A stretch of DNA of 64,000 bases from Sulfitobacter aestuariivivens (GCF_014763045.1 NZ_JACTAG010000002.1:434001-498000), one strand, 5' to 3'; counted from the first letter of the stretch, positions 42,814-52,496 are shown. Program-made: numbers and translations. Notes: generated by a model not told the origin, from the sequence alone.

Positions 42814-44472
42814 TTACACACGTTCCATGTTGTATTTGCCGCGCACGCCGCTGCCATACCGTTGCAGCGCGCCGTCCTCGCCCACAGCATTGGGGCGCTG
42901 GAAAATCCAATTCTGCCAGGCCGTTAGCCGCCCGAAGATCCGCGTTTCCATTGTCTCGGGCCCCACAAAGCGCAGGTTTGCCTCCATGCCCGTCATCGCA
43001 TCGGGGCTAAAGCTCGCGCGTTCTTCCATGAAGAGGCGGACCTCATCCTCCCAATCGATGTCGTCATAGGCATATGTGACCAGCCCCAGATCGTCTGCGC
43101 CCTCCGCATCAAGCGCCTCACCGATGCTGTCCTTCAGCGTCTGAACCTGCTCCGGAGTGCCATAAAACCGCGCCTCAAGCCGGGTCAGATCATTGCCCAT
43201 CGGATAGGTGCCAAAGTTGCCATCGGTCATCGTCAGCGTCGCAAGGGGGCGGTTATCCCCGTCGAACTCTTCCAGCATCATATAGCTGCGATCGGCCGCC
43301 CACAGCAGTTCCGCCAACGGCCCCGCGAAACAAGACCCATGCTCCACAATCGCCACCAGACTGCGCGAGGTCACATCGACCCGTTTCAATACGCGCTTCC
43401 AATACTGCAACACTTCGTTGGCAAGCCAATGATCGCTGTTGTCCAGCAACAGCGCCTCGTGGGCGACAACCCGCGCCGGGTCGCCCCGGGTCTGAAACTC
43501 GATCAGGCCAAGTTCTTTTTCATTGTTGCGCAGATGCAGGATCGCATCGTCCAATTCCCGCGCACAGCGCAGCATCCATGCATCAGCGCCTACCTTTGTG
43601 AACGCCGCCATGTCCGCTGGCGCGTCCGCATCGGGACCATCGATGGTGATCCGTGCCCGGTTTTCGTCGCGGTTCAGCGAAACTTCTACCGTGGAATAGG
43701 TCACCGCACCCTCTGAAATGCGTCGCTCCAGCGGGGTCAGATCGATGCCCTTCTCAACGTCCGCCTTGTCGGAGGCCGCAGCCATTTCGCGGGCGCGCTC
43801 GACAACGGCCTCATCGAACTTGGAATTGGGAAACACCTCATCCACCAGCCCCCATTCGACCGCACGCTTTCCGCGCACCCCTTCCTCTACTGAACAGAAT
43901 ACATCCGCCAGATCGCGCCGCACCTTGCGCTTGTCCGTCACGCGAGTCAGCCCCCCGGTCCCGGGCAGGACCGCGAGCAGCGGCACTTCGGGGAGGGCCA
44001 CAGACGACGTGCTGTCATCGGTCAACATCAGGTGGTTGCATGCCAATGCCAACTCGTACCCGCCGCCCGCGCAGGCCCCCTTTATGGCGCAGATATAGTT
44101 CTGACCCGACTCAGCCAGCGCCGCCTCATAGCTGTTGCGTGTCTCATTGGTGAATTTGCAGAAGTTGACCTTGTGACCGTGTGCCGCGCCGCCCAGCATC
44201 CGGATATTCGCCCCGGCGCAGAACACCTTGTCCTTGGCTGACTGCATGACCACAACCTTGACCTCGGGATGCTCGAACCGCATCCGCTGCACGACATCGG
44301 CCAGTTCGATGTCCACACCCAGATCGTAACTGTTGAGCTTCAGGTCATAGCCCTCAAACAGTCCGCCCTTTTCATCCACGTCCATGAACAGATTTGCGAC
44401 CGGGCCGTCATATTCGATCTTCCAATGACGGTACTTTGACGGATCGGTTTGAAAATCGATCACTTTGGTCAT
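42814..44472 (-). CDS. boxC: 2,3-epoxybenzoyl-CoA dihydrolase BoxC
   Basis: 552 residues: two crotonase-like halves. The first half has AGANIRMLGGAAHGHKVNF and ICAIKGACAGGGYELALACN, with an oxyanion-hole pattern; the second covers about 260-540. BoxC hydrolyses the epoxide ring to 3,4-dehydroadipyl-CoA semialdehyde and formate. It is the first gene after the operator region, so probably the first of the core box operon. Confidence 0.95.
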   Translation of the reverse strand: MTKVIDFQTDPSKYRHWKIEYDGPVANLFMDVDEKGGLFEGYDLKLNSYDLGVDIELADVVQRMRFEHPEVKVVVMQSAKDKVFCAGANIRMLGGAAHGHKVNFCKFTNETRNSYEAALAESGQNYICAIKGACAGGGYELALACNHLMLTDDSTSSVALPEVPLLAVLPGTGGLTRVTDKRKVRRDLADVFCSVEEGVRGKRAVEWGLVDEVFPNSKFDEAVVERAREMAAASDKADVEKGIDLTPLERRISEGAVTYSTVEVSLNRDENRARITIDGPDADAPADMAAFTKVGADAWMLRCARELDDAILHLRNNEKELGLIEFQTRGDPARVVAHEALLLDNSDHWLANEVLQYWKRVLKRVDVTSRSLVAIVEHGSCFAGPLAELLWAADRSYMMLEEFDGDNRPLATLTMTDGNFGTYPMGNDLTRLEARFYGTPEQVQTLKDSIGEALDAEGADDLGLVTYAYDDIDWEDEVRLFMEERASFSPDAMTGMEANLRFVGPETMETRIFGRLTAWQNWIFQRPNAVGEDGALQRYGSGVRGKYNMERV

Positions 44473-44526
44473 GTGGAGCCCTCCGTTCGTTACATGAAAT
44501 ATAATTCAACAAATCGTCGGGTAAAG

Positions 44527-44571
44527 TGCATCTAAGTGCAAAATACCCGCACATATATGCATTATAATGCG
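44527..44571 (-). promoter_or_regulatory. probable BoxR operator pair and boxC promoter
   Basis: TGCA-TCTAAG-TGCA (44527-44540) and TGCA-TTATAA-TGCG (44558-44571) lie 55-100 bases before boxC; the second overlaps the stop of the DUF309 gene. From memory, BzdR/BoxR operators are TGCA half-sites with a 6-base gap. On the minus strand TTTACC, 16 bases, TATATT lies between the sites and the start, a plausible -35/-10 pair. Confidence 0.6.
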
Positions 44572-44990
44572 ATATCAGATCGCGTATCCCCCACCCATGC
44601 GCGCATCACACCCACACTCAGCCCCAGCACGGATTCCGCCGGCACACAGTTTTCAAGGTGCGCCTCCACGATATCACAAAGTCTCCGGGTCGCGTTGGGT
44701 CTACCCATCAGAAGCTTCAAACGCGCATTGGCCAACTGGATCAGCGCCTGCGTCATCTCGCGCTCTGCACTGCCCTGCGGGGCCTGCATCCAGACCGCCT
44801 CCAATACCTCGTGGCATTCCCAGAAATACCCCGCTTCAAAGTAGACCAGACCGGCCTGCCACGCTGCCGTCATCTCTAGCGCCTCGGGCGGTGTATCCGG
44901 GGTCACACTGGCTTTGAGATCGTCAAACCAGTCCTCTGGATGCCGCGCGTTTTGCCCGGGAATATGCCGAAAGGGCGGCAAATCAGCCAA
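44562..44990 (-). CDS. DUF309 family protein
   Basis: About 142 residues if read from a TTG at 44990 that overlaps the end of the hydrolase gene; the start is uncertain. HPEDWFDDLKASV followed by WQAGLVYFEAGYFWECHEVLEAVWM is the DUF309 helical signature with conserved His, Glu and Trp. No activity is known for the family. It is the last gene before the boxC promoter region. Confidence 0.75.
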   Translation of the reverse strand: MADLPPFRHIPGQNARHPEDWFDDLKASVTPDTPPEALEMTAAWQAGLVYFEAGYFWECHEVLEAVWMQAPQGSAEREMTQALIQLANARLKLLMGRPNATRRLCDIVEAHLENCVPAESVLGLSVGVMRAWVGDTRSDIAL

Positions 44991-45804
44991 AGGCAACGGG
45001 CTCCCGCTCCAGCCGCTCAAGCCTTGCACAGAAATCTGCAATCGCAGCATCTGTTTCGACCGGCCATTCGAGATGCGGGGCATGGCCGCAGTTGGGCAGG
45101 ATGCGCGTCTCGAACGGAGAGTAAATGCGCGTGGCGATTTCCTCTATCTGGGCAAGCGTCCCATAAGGGTCGTCATCGCCCTGAATGGCGAGGCACGGGA
45201 TGCGCCAGTGATCAATTACATCCGCCACGTTCCAGTCGGCAAAATCCGTGTTGGTCCAGGCGTCGTGCCAGCCCCAGAACGCATTGTCGACATCCGCATG
45301 ATACTTTGCCAGCTTCTCGCGCAGGTTCTGCGTTTCATAAAGCCCGCCCGTATTCACGATCGACTGAATGCCGCTCTCTTCGGTAAAGAAATGTGGCGCG
45401 ATCAGCACCAGCCCCCGCACCCGCATATCTGATACCGACCCGGCATAGATCGCCGCCATGGTCGCCCCATCCGAATGCCCCATCAGCACACAGGTCTCAA
45501 TTCCCAAAGCGTCAAGCACTTCGGCCAGCACAACCGTGCCCTCGTGGGTCTGGTACGTGATCGGGCGCGGCAAAACGGCAGGTTCAGACGCGCCATAGCC
45601 TGCGCGCGAATAGGCCACCACGCCAAAGCCTGTGGCCTTGACCAACCGCTCCGGCACGTCACGCCAGAGGGCGACAGACCCCAGCCCTTCGTGCAGCAAT
45701 ACCAGCGTCGGCGCCTTTTCCGGCTCAGGCCCCCAGCAGCGATACTCCAGCCGCTTGCCGTCCGCCGTAAGCCGTGCGGCCGCATCATCCGTCCAGGGCA
45801 CCAT
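44983..45804 (-). CDS. alpha/beta hydrolase in the box cluster
   Basis: 273 residues from the ATG at 45804, overlapping the ligase stop (TGATG). The nucleophile elbow is GHSDGATMA, the acid-His end is LPNCGHAPHLEWP, and an oxyanion region is LLHEGLGSVALW. Hydrolases of this kind in box clusters are thought to cleave esters or lactones made from pathway products. Substrate unknown. Confidence 0.85.
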   Translation of the reverse strand: MVPWTDDAAARLTADGKRLEYRCWGPEPEKAPTLVLLHEGLGSVALWRDVPERLVKATGFGVVAYSRAGYGASEPAVLPRPITYQTHEGTVVLAEVLDALGIETCVLMGHSDGATMAAIYAGSVSDMRVRGLVLIAPHFFTEESGIQSIVNTGGLYETQNLREKLAKYHADVDNAFWGWHDAWTNTDFADWNVADVIDHWRIPCLAIQGDDDPYGTLAQIEEIATRIYSPFETRILPNCGHAPHLEWPVETDAAIADFCARLERLEREPVAFG

Positions 45805-47342
45805 CAAGCGCCCGCTCGCAGCTTGAACCGCTGGATCTTTCCTGTCGCGGTTTTGGGCAGTTCATCCACCACTTCTATCCAGCGCGGATATTTCCATTTG
45901 CCGATCTTCTCTTTGACAAGCTCTTTCAGCTCGTCGTTCAGCGCGTCATCGCCCGCCCCCGATTGCAGAACAATGAACGCCTTGGGCTTTTCCAGATCAT
46001 CCGCATCGCGGTGCGCCACCACAGCGGCCTCCAGCACGCGCGGATGGCTGACCAGCGCACCTTCAACCTCAAAAGGGCTCAGCCAGATGCCGGATACCTT
46101 GAACATGTCGTCTGTGCGTCCGCAGTAGATCAACCGGCCGTCACTGCGCCGCTCGTATTTGTCGCCGGTCCGGGTCCAGACACCCTCGAACGTGCCACGT
46201 GTCTTGTCGCGCTGGTTCCAATAGCAACTGGCGGCAGAGGCGCCGTTGACCAGCAGCTCGCCAACCTCCCCGTCTGCCACCTCTGCACCGGTTTCGTCCA
46301 CGAGGCGCAAATCGTATCCCGGAACAGCCACGCCAGAGGTGCCGTAAACCACGTCATCAGGCGCATTGCTCAGAAAGATGTGCAGCATTTCGGTCGATCC
46401 CACACCATCAAGGATCGGCACACCCGTATGGCTTTCCCAGCGCGTGCCGACATCCTCGGGCAGGGCTTCGCCCGCTGAAATACACAGCCGCAAAGGCGCG
46501 CTTGGCGCCCCGTTGGCATCCATCTCAGCCACCATCGCGGCGTAAAGTGTCGGCACCCCGCAAAAGATCGTCGGCGCATGGGCATTGATCGTCTCGATCA
46601 TCGACTGCGGCGTCGGACGCCCGGTGAACAACACGCTTGTCGCGCCCACCGACAGCGGGAACGTCATCTCATTGCCCAGCCCGTAGGCGAAAAAGAACTT
46701 TGCCGCCGATAGAACCGTGTCATCCTCGCGGATGCCCAGTACCTGCGCGCCATAGGTGTCCGCTGTGGCCTTCAGCGCGGAATGGATATGCGCCACGCCT
46801 TTTGGCTGACCGGTCGACCCGGATGAATACAGCCAAAAGGCCACCTCATCTGCGCTTGCCGGTAAGGTTGGCCGGGGCTCTGCCCCTTTGAGGTAATCTT
46901 CATAACGGGTTGTGCCCTCGGGCGCGTCGCCCAAGACAACCACATGGCGCAGATAGGGGTTCTCTGCCACCGCAGGTGCCACAACATCCCACAAAGGGGC
47001 CGATACAAACAGAATCGCCGCGCGGCTGTCACGCAGGATCACGTCATAGACCAATGTTGCCAGCAGCGTGTTCAGCGGCACCGGGATCACCCCGGCTTTC
47101 AGCGCCCCCCAGAAGATCTGCGGAAACTCGACCTGATCCAGCACCAGCATCGCTGCGCGTTCCTCTGGCCGGATGCCTGCCTGGGCCAGCGCACCCGCAT
47201 TCAGGCCCGCACCCTGCGCCATCTGGGCATAGCTGAGTGTGCGTCCGGTCTCGGCCTCCACATAGGCCAGCCTGTCCCCGCGCCCTTCATCCATATGACG
47301 GTCCACAAAATAGTGCGCGGCATTCGTGTTCACTGACAGCAT
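45804..47342 (-). CDS. benzoate-CoA ligase
   Basis: 512 residues of the ANL superfamily. YSSGSTGQPKGVAHIH is the P-loop, GVGSTEMLHIF the A5 motif, YCGRTDDMFKVSGIWL the hinge, and PKTATGKIQRFKLR holds the catalytic Lys. LGNEMTFPLSVGATSVLF and its length are typical of benzoate-CoA ligases (BclA/BadA type). It activates benzoate or a simple derivative for BoxAB. Confidence 0.92.
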   Translation of the reverse strand: MLSVNTNAAHYFVDRHMDEGRGDRLAYVEAETGRTLSYAQMAQGAGLNAGALAQAGIRPEERAAMLVLDQVEFPQIFWGALKAGVIPVPLNTLLATLVYDVILRDSRAAILFVSAPLWDVVAPAVAENPYLRHVVVLGDAPEGTTRYEDYLKGAEPRPTLPASADEVAFWLYSSGSTGQPKGVAHIHSALKATADTYGAQVLGIREDDTVLSAAKFFFAYGLGNEMTFPLSVGATSVLFTGRPTPQSMIETINAHAPTIFCGVPTLYAAMVAEMDANGAPSAPLRLCISAGEALPEDVGTRWESHTGVPILDGVGSTEMLHIFLSNAPDDVVYGTSGVAVPGYDLRLVDETGAEVADGEVGELLVNGASAASCYWNQRDKTRGTFEGVWTRTGDKYERRSDGRLIYCGRTDDMFKVSGIWLSPFEVEGALVSHPRVLEAAVVAHRDADDLEKPKAFIVLQSGAGDDALNDELKELVKEKIGKWKYPRWIEVVDELPKTATGKIQRFKLRAGA

Positions 47343-47399
47343 GCTGGTTTTCCCCCTGATGCGGATTGTGCATGGGATCGGCCCGGGTGCAAGCGCGCG

Positions 47400-49217
47400 T
47401 CAGGATGGAATGACAATCACCCCGTCGCCATCCGCACCATAAAGACGCTCAACCATGTCCGCGCGGGTGGCAAGAAACCGGGGGAAGTTGATGTTGCCTT
47501 TCGCCGTTGCCTCCCCCTCGGCCATGACGGGTGGATTGGCTAGAACAAGGGCACGGGAGATGCGCGTGGCACTGCCCGTGGCCGCAGCTGCATGGGCGGC
47601 AAGCTGTGTTGTCAGGGCTTGCTCCAGCGACGCGCTGCGCAGCAGGCCGTCTTGCTCACGCACGTGCCAACCGCGCGCAGTAATCGCGGCCCGGTTGGGG
47701 ATGATCAAGACACCCAGCGCGTCCCGGTCAGCCCCGGTGATAACAGCATCCTGCGCAAAAGGGGCCAGCGCGCCAAGCAGCGACAGCCGCAGGGCTGCAG
47801 TCTGCACCCATGTCCCACTGCTCAGCTTGAAATCCTCCGACAAACGCCCGTCAAACGCCATTCCCTTGCTGACATCGCTCGGATCTACAAACCCCATCGC
47901 GTCGTCGGTCAAAAAGAAACCCTCGTCGTCAAATGCTTCCTGGGTTTTGGCCGCATTTCGCAGATAGCCCTTTGTGATGCTGTCGCCGCGCACACGCACG
48001 TCAAACCGGTTCACGTCCACCGGCACCAACTTGACGTCCAGCGCCGGCATCGGCACGCCAATCACGCTAGGATCATCCGACTGCTGATGGCTCAGCATCG
48101 CGCCCGGTGCCGTTTCAGTCAGCCCCCAAGAGGTGGTGATGAGTGGCGTTTTGCCCCCAATTTCGCGCGCCATCTGCGCCAGCGCGTCCCAAGTCGCCCG
48201 GGGCAGCGACGCCCCTGCGTAAAAAATCATGTCCAGATTGGCGAAATAGGTTTCGCGCAAGGCTGCATCCGCCTCCATTGCCGCAACCAGCTGGGCAAAA
48301 CCTACCGGCACGTTAAAGCTGATGGTGGCCGATTTCAGCGCCAGATTTTCCAGTGTCCGGTCCATCAGCCCCGGCGCGGGCTTGCCATCGTCAATATACA
48401 GGCTGCCGCCATTGGCCAGCATCAGGTTGAAATTGTAAGAGCCGCCAAAGGTGTGGTTCCACGGCAGCCAATCCACGATACATGGTGGGCGCTCGCGCAG
48501 GAATGGCAGGCAGGTCGCAATCTGTGCCTGATTGGTCGTCAGCATCCGCTGCGTCGTCAATACTCCCTTGGGGTCCGATGTCGACCCGGAGGTGAACAGC
48601 ACTTTCGCCAATGTCTCCGGGCCGACCGCTGCGGCCGCCGGGCCGATATCCGTCGACGTCTCAACAAGCAGATCGGCAAATGGCGTCGTGCCGACCGGCC
48701 CGGCCGCACTGGTCAGCTTTTCCACACCCGCAAAGACATCCAGCGCCAGCGCATCCGCATATTGTCCCCCGTCGGCGGCAAAAACCAGCCCCGGCGTGGT
48801 CAGCCGCGCCGCATAGGACAGCCGCGCATGCGCCGCGGGAATGAGCGAATACTGCTCTGCCACGGGCACTGTGGGAATGCCGACGTACTGTGCGGCCAAG
48901 GTCAGCAATCCGTGATCCACGCCATTGCCGGACAGGATCATGATCGGCCGCTCCGGCCCCAGATCACGCGCGAGCAAATGGCGCGCAATTGCTTTCACGT
49001 GCTGCAGGGCCACGCCATAGGTCACCTCGCGCCAGCCAGCGCCCGCGCGCTCCGCCAGAAACACCCGGTCCGGCGCCTCTGCGGCCCAAAGATCCAGCCA
49101 GTCACCGGTGCAGCGCGCGACAGGGCCAATCTCATATCTCGACCGCAGGATTATGCTCCCGTCCGCCCGGTCCTCGCGCAGCACTTTATGGGGCCTGAGG
49201 GTTAGCGCCAGAGTCAT
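47400..49217 (-). CDS. feruloyl-CoA synthetase-like acyl-CoA ligase
   Basis: 605 residues, longer than benzoate-CoA ligase. FTSGSTSDPKGVLTTQ is the P-loop; WNHTFGGSYNFNLMLANGG and SWGLTETAPGAM are typical of feruloyl-CoA synthases; TAKGNINFPRF holds the C-terminal Lys. It may activate ferulate, coumarate or another hydroxycinnamate. The stop overlaps nothing, but its start meets the dctM stop within 4 bases, which links uptake and activation. Confidence 0.86.
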   Translation of the reverse strand: MTLALTLRPHKVLREDRADGSIILRSRYEIGPVARCTGDWLDLWAAEAPDRVFLAERAGAGWREVTYGVALQHVKAIARHLLARDLGPERPIMILSGNGVDHGLLTLAAQYVGIPTVPVAEQYSLIPAAHARLSYAARLTTPGLVFAADGGQYADALALDVFAGVEKLTSAAGPVGTTPFADLLVETSTDIGPAAAAVGPETLAKVLFTSGSTSDPKGVLTTQRMLTTNQAQIATCLPFLRERPPCIVDWLPWNHTFGGSYNFNLMLANGGSLYIDDGKPAPGLMDRTLENLALKSATISFNVPVGFAQLVAAMEADAALRETYFANLDMIFYAGASLPRATWDALAQMAREIGGKTPLITTSWGLTETAPGAMLSHQQSDDPSVIGVPMPALDVKLVPVDVNRFDVRVRGDSITKGYLRNAAKTQEAFDDEGFFLTDDAMGFVDPSDVSKGMAFDGRLSEDFKLSSGTWVQTAALRLSLLGALAPFAQDAVITGADRDALGVLIIPNRAAITARGWHVREQDGLLRSASLEQALTTQLAAHAAAATGSATRISRALVLANPPVMAEGEATAKGNINFPRFLATRADMVERLYGADGDGVIVIPS

Positions 49218-50533
49218 CGGGGCAACAAAAACAGCGTGATTGCCGGAAAGGCGACAAGGATCACTACCCGCACCACATCAGATCCAACAAACCAAAGCAC
49301 CGCCTTATAGGTCTGCGTCATCGGCGTTTCACGATCCATCGAGTTGATGATGAACAGGTTCATCCCGACAGGAGGTGTGATCAGCCCCACTTCGACCACG
49401 ATCAGCACCAGAATGCCGAACCAGATTGCCACATGCTCTGGCGACATGCCAAAATCCATAACCGATATGACCGGGAAAAAGATCGGCACAGTCAGCAGGA
49501 TCATCGACAGGCTGTCCATCAGACATCCAAAGATCAGATAGAAGACCAAGATCACTGACAGCACCAGCCAGGGGCTGAACCCTTGGGTCAACACCCAGTC
49601 AGCCATAAACTGCGGCACCCCGGACAGCGCCAGAAACCCGTTGTAGAACCCCGCCCCCAGCACGATGAAAAAGATCATGCCCGTGGTGCGCGCCGTGCCC
49701 CAAAGACTGTCTTTCAGCACCTGCCAGTTCAGCGACCCGGACAGCAGCGCGGCGATCCCCGTGCCCGCAGCCCCCACCGCCGCCCCTTCGGTCGGGGTGA
49801 AAAACCCGATATAGATACCGCCGACGACAACCCCAAAGATCACCAGCACCGGCCATGTTTCGGCCAGCGCCTTGAAGCGCTCGGCCATTGGCACCGCAGG
49901 CCGCGTGCCCGCCGCATCAGGATAAAGCCGCACATAAAGTGAGATCGTCAGCATATACCCAAGTGCTGCCAAAACACCGGGAACAAAGGCCGCAAGAAAC
50001 AGCTTGGCAATGTTCTGTTCGGTGATGATCGCATAGATCACCAAAATCACGGACGGCGGGATCAAAATGCCCAGGGTCCCCCCCGCGGCCAGTGTCGCCG
50101 TCGAAAACCCACCCGAATACCCATACCGCTTGAGCTCAGGCAGGGCGACCTTGGACATCGTCGCCGCGGTTGCCAGCGACGAGCCGCATATCGCGCCAAA
50201 GCCCGCACAGGCCCCCACAGCTGACATCGCCACACCGCCGCGCCGATGCCCCAGAAAGCTTTCGGCAGCCTTGAACAGCGCTTTCGACATGCCCGACAAC
50301 GTCGCGAATTGCCCCATCAGCAGAAACATCGGAATGATACTCAGCGAGTAGCTGGAAAAAGTCGTATAGGTCTCGGATTTCATCTTGGCCATCAGCGGCG
50401 CAGGATTACCCCCCATCGCCATGTACCACCCGCCAAAACCACACAGCAGCATCGCCAGCCCAATAGGCGCGCGCAAAAAGATCATCAGCAGCAGCACAGG
50501 AAAGGAATAGAAACCCAGCTCAAGATTGCTCAC
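49214..50533 (-). CDS. dctM: TRAP transporter large permease DctM
   Basis: 439 residues, twelve predicted helices. ATLAAGGTLGILIPPSVILVIYA is the family signature (the conserved GGTLGILIPPS); EVGLITPPVGMNLFI near the end is the second. It couples solute import to the Na+ gradient together with DctQ. The next gene in transcription order is the CoA ligase, so the imported solute is probably an aromatic acid. Confidence 0.95.
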   Translation of the reverse strand: MSNLELGFYSFPVLLLMIFLRAPIGLAMLLCGFGGWYMAMGGNPAPLMAKMKSETYTTFSSYSLSIIPMFLLMGQFATLSGMSKALFKAAESFLGHRRGGVAMSAVGACAGFGAICGSSLATAATMSKVALPELKRYGYSGGFSTATLAAGGTLGILIPPSVILVIYAIITEQNIAKLFLAAFVPGVLAALGYMLTISLYVRLYPDAAGTRPAVPMAERFKALAETWPVLVIFGVVVGGIYIGFFTPTEGAAVGAAGTGIAALLSGSLNWQVLKDSLWGTARTTGMIFFIVLGAGFYNGFLALSGVPQFMADWVLTQGFSPWLVLSVILVFYLIFGCLMDSLSMILLTVPIFFPVISVMDFGMSPEHVAIWFGILVLIVVEVGLITPPVGMNLFIINSMDRETPMTQTYKAVLWFVGSDVVRVVILVAFPAITLFLLPR

Positions 50534-50572
50534 CGCGCCCCTCCTTTCTCTGGCTGCAATATTCCCAGGAAG

Positions 50573-50607
50573 TTTGAAGGACAGCGTCCTTCAAAGCATC
50601 GCTGTCC
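50573..50607. promoter_or_regulatory. two overlapping, mutually exclusive hairpins between dctQ and dctM
   Basis: TTTGAAGGAC-AGC-GTCCTTCAAA (50573-50595) and GGACAGCG...CGCTGTCC (50579-50607) share bases, so only one can form at a time. They sit in the 114-base gap between two subunit genes that normally follow each other closely. Confidence 0.55.
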
Positions 50608-50647
50608 CCCCTCTCGGGGGGCTGCGGTGCTCCGTCTCGCCGCCATA

Positions 50648-51160
50648 TCAATGCTCACCATGTTCAGAAGGAAGAATGTTGCGATCCCCGACCGCTTCGC
50701 GGATCCGCATCACGGCACAATAAAGTGCTGTGATGCTCGCCACCACGCCCGCAACGCAACTGGCGGTATAGGGCCACCACAGCGGAAACTGCAGAAATAC
50801 CGTTGTCCCGCCCCGCTTGTAATGGCTCAACGTCCCCTCATACAGCCGCCAGACAATCAGCAGGATCACAAGCAAAAGAACAATTTCCCAAAATGCAGCA
50901 ATCCACCTGTTCGTCCGCCCCGGCAGGGCCGAGGTGAAAATGTCCACTGTCGCATGGGCGCCATAAAGCTGCGTGATTGGCAGGAATGAGAAAATGGCGA
51001 ACGCGATCCCCGCCTCGAGGATCTCGTAATTGCCGGTGATCTCGCCCAGACCAAGGCTGCGCCCGGCCACGGACAACGTGGTCATGATGATAATCACCAG
51101 CAACACAAGCCCCCCCAACAGGGCGGTCAAGCGCGCAAGCGTCTGTATGGTGCGGTGCAT
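50648..51160 (-). CDS. dctQ: TRAP transporter small permease DctQ
   Basis: 170 residues, four membrane helices, with LGLGEITGNYEILEAGIAFAIF and FLPITQLYGAHATVDIF in the conserved first half. It forms the membrane complex with DctM. The 114-base gap to dctM is unusual because dctQ and dctM are often adjacent or fused. Confidence 0.92.
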   Translation of the reverse strand: MHRTIQTLARLTALLGGLVLLVIIIMTTLSVAGRSLGLGEITGNYEILEAGIAFAIFSFLPITQLYGAHATVDIFTSALPGRTNRWIAAFWEIVLLLVILLIVWRLYEGTLSHYKRGGTTVFLQFPLWWPYTASCVAGVVASITALYCAVMRIREAVGDRNILPSEHGEH

Positions 51161-51234
51161 GTGCTGAGGCTCGCAATACGCTGGCGGAGAACCCGCAGCA
51201 ACGCGTGCCGCTGCGGGTCGGTGTCTTGGACAGA

Positions 51235-52269
51235 TTACTTGTCGTAATCCGCGATCAATTGCTTGGCTTCATCGATCAGGGCCTGCCCGTCGATGCCCCG
51301 GCCTTCCATATCCGCCAGCCAGGCGTCGACCACAGGCTGTGCCGCCGCGCGCCACTCATCTGTCTCTTCAGCGTTCAGCGTGACGATGTTATTGCCCAGA
51401 TCAACAGCGATCTGGCGCGAAGGCGCATCGCTGTCTTCCATGGTACCTCCGGCAAAGATCGAAAACTCCAGGCCGGAATTGGCATCAATCACGGCCTTGT
51501 TTTCATCTGACAGACCTTCATAGCGATCAAGGTTCATCGCCAGCACAAAGGTCAGCGTATATAGCGCGTTGCCGGTGAATTCGGTGTGGTTCTTGACCAG
51601 CTCCGGCACCTTCAGCGCCTTGGTGACTTCCCACGGAATCGTCGTGCCGTCGATTACACCCTTGGACAGCCCCTCTGGCACCGCTGGCACCGGCATGCCC
51701 ACAGGTTCCCCGCCCAGTTGCTTGATCAGATTTGAGGCCAGACGCGACCCACCGCGCAATTTGACACCCGCCATATCGGCAGGCGTACGGATCTCCTTGT
51801 TGGCGTGGATCAGACCGGGGCCGTGTACCCATGTACCCAGAATATGCACATCGGCAAATTCAGTGTCCTTCATGTGCTTTTCAAACATCGTCCAATAGGC
51901 CGACGACGCAGCACGCGCGTTGGTCATCATAAAGGGCAGCTCGAAGACTTCGGTGCGCGGGTAGCGCCCTGGCGTATAGCCCACCACCGTCCAGACGATA
52001 TCTGCGACACCATCGATGGCCTGATCCATCAGCTCTGGCGGGCTTCCCCCCAATTGCATGGAGGGATAGCGCTCAACCTTGATCCGGCCCTCGCTGTCTT
52101 TCTCTACATTGTCGGCCCACACATCGAGCACAAGCTTGGGCACGTTGGCCTGCGGTGGCAGGAACTGGTGCAGGCGCAAGGTAACTTCTTGCGCCATGGC
52201 GGTGGTCGTGGTCAGCGTAACGGCCAGCGCCGCCCCAGCCATGCCCAGCAACGTTCTGCGAAACATCAT
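51235..52269 (-). CDS. dctP: TRAP transporter solute-binding protein DctP
   Basis: 344 residues from the ATG at 52269 (MMFRRTLLGMAGAALAV). A signal peptide ends near AMAQ, and the mature protein begins EVTLRLHQFLPPQ. The conserved R in VKLRGGSRL is expected to bind a solute carboxylate. RYPSMQLGGSPPELMDQAIDG is typical of the DctP family. It starts the island and its position with CoA ligases suggests it binds an aromatic or aryl acid. Confidence 0.94.
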   Translation of the reverse strand: MMFRRTLLGMAGAALAVTLTTTTAMAQEVTLRLHQFLPPQANVPKLVLDVWADNVEKDSEGRIKVERYPSMQLGGSPPELMDQAIDGVADIVWTVVGYTPGRYPRTEVFELPFMMTNARAASSAYWTMFEKHMKDTEFADVHILGTWVHGPGLIHANKEIRTPADMAGVKLRGGSRLASNLIKQLGGEPVGMPVPAVPEGLSKGVIDGTTIPWEVTKALKVPELVKNHTEFTGNALYTLTFVLAMNLDRYEGLSDENKAVIDANSGLEFSIFAGGTMEDSDAPSRQIAVDLGNNIVTLNAEETDEWRAAAQPVVDAWLADMEGRGIDGQALIDEAKQLIADYDK

Positions 52270-52496
52270 AATGGTCTTCTCCCGTTTTGTATCAGCCGAC
52301 TTTCTTGTGTCGACGCGTTCTTGTCCTGACGGCAATCAGACATCACTCACCAGACCGCGTCAATGAACCAATGGCTCGATTGTCGCGCGATCCCGTCGTC
52401 TTTTGGCCTTCTGGCGGCATCAAGCCCACAGAAAATGTAACCTTCAAGAGCGTCCTTTACTGCCGCCTGCGATCGGTCCTGCGATGCATAAGTGGT

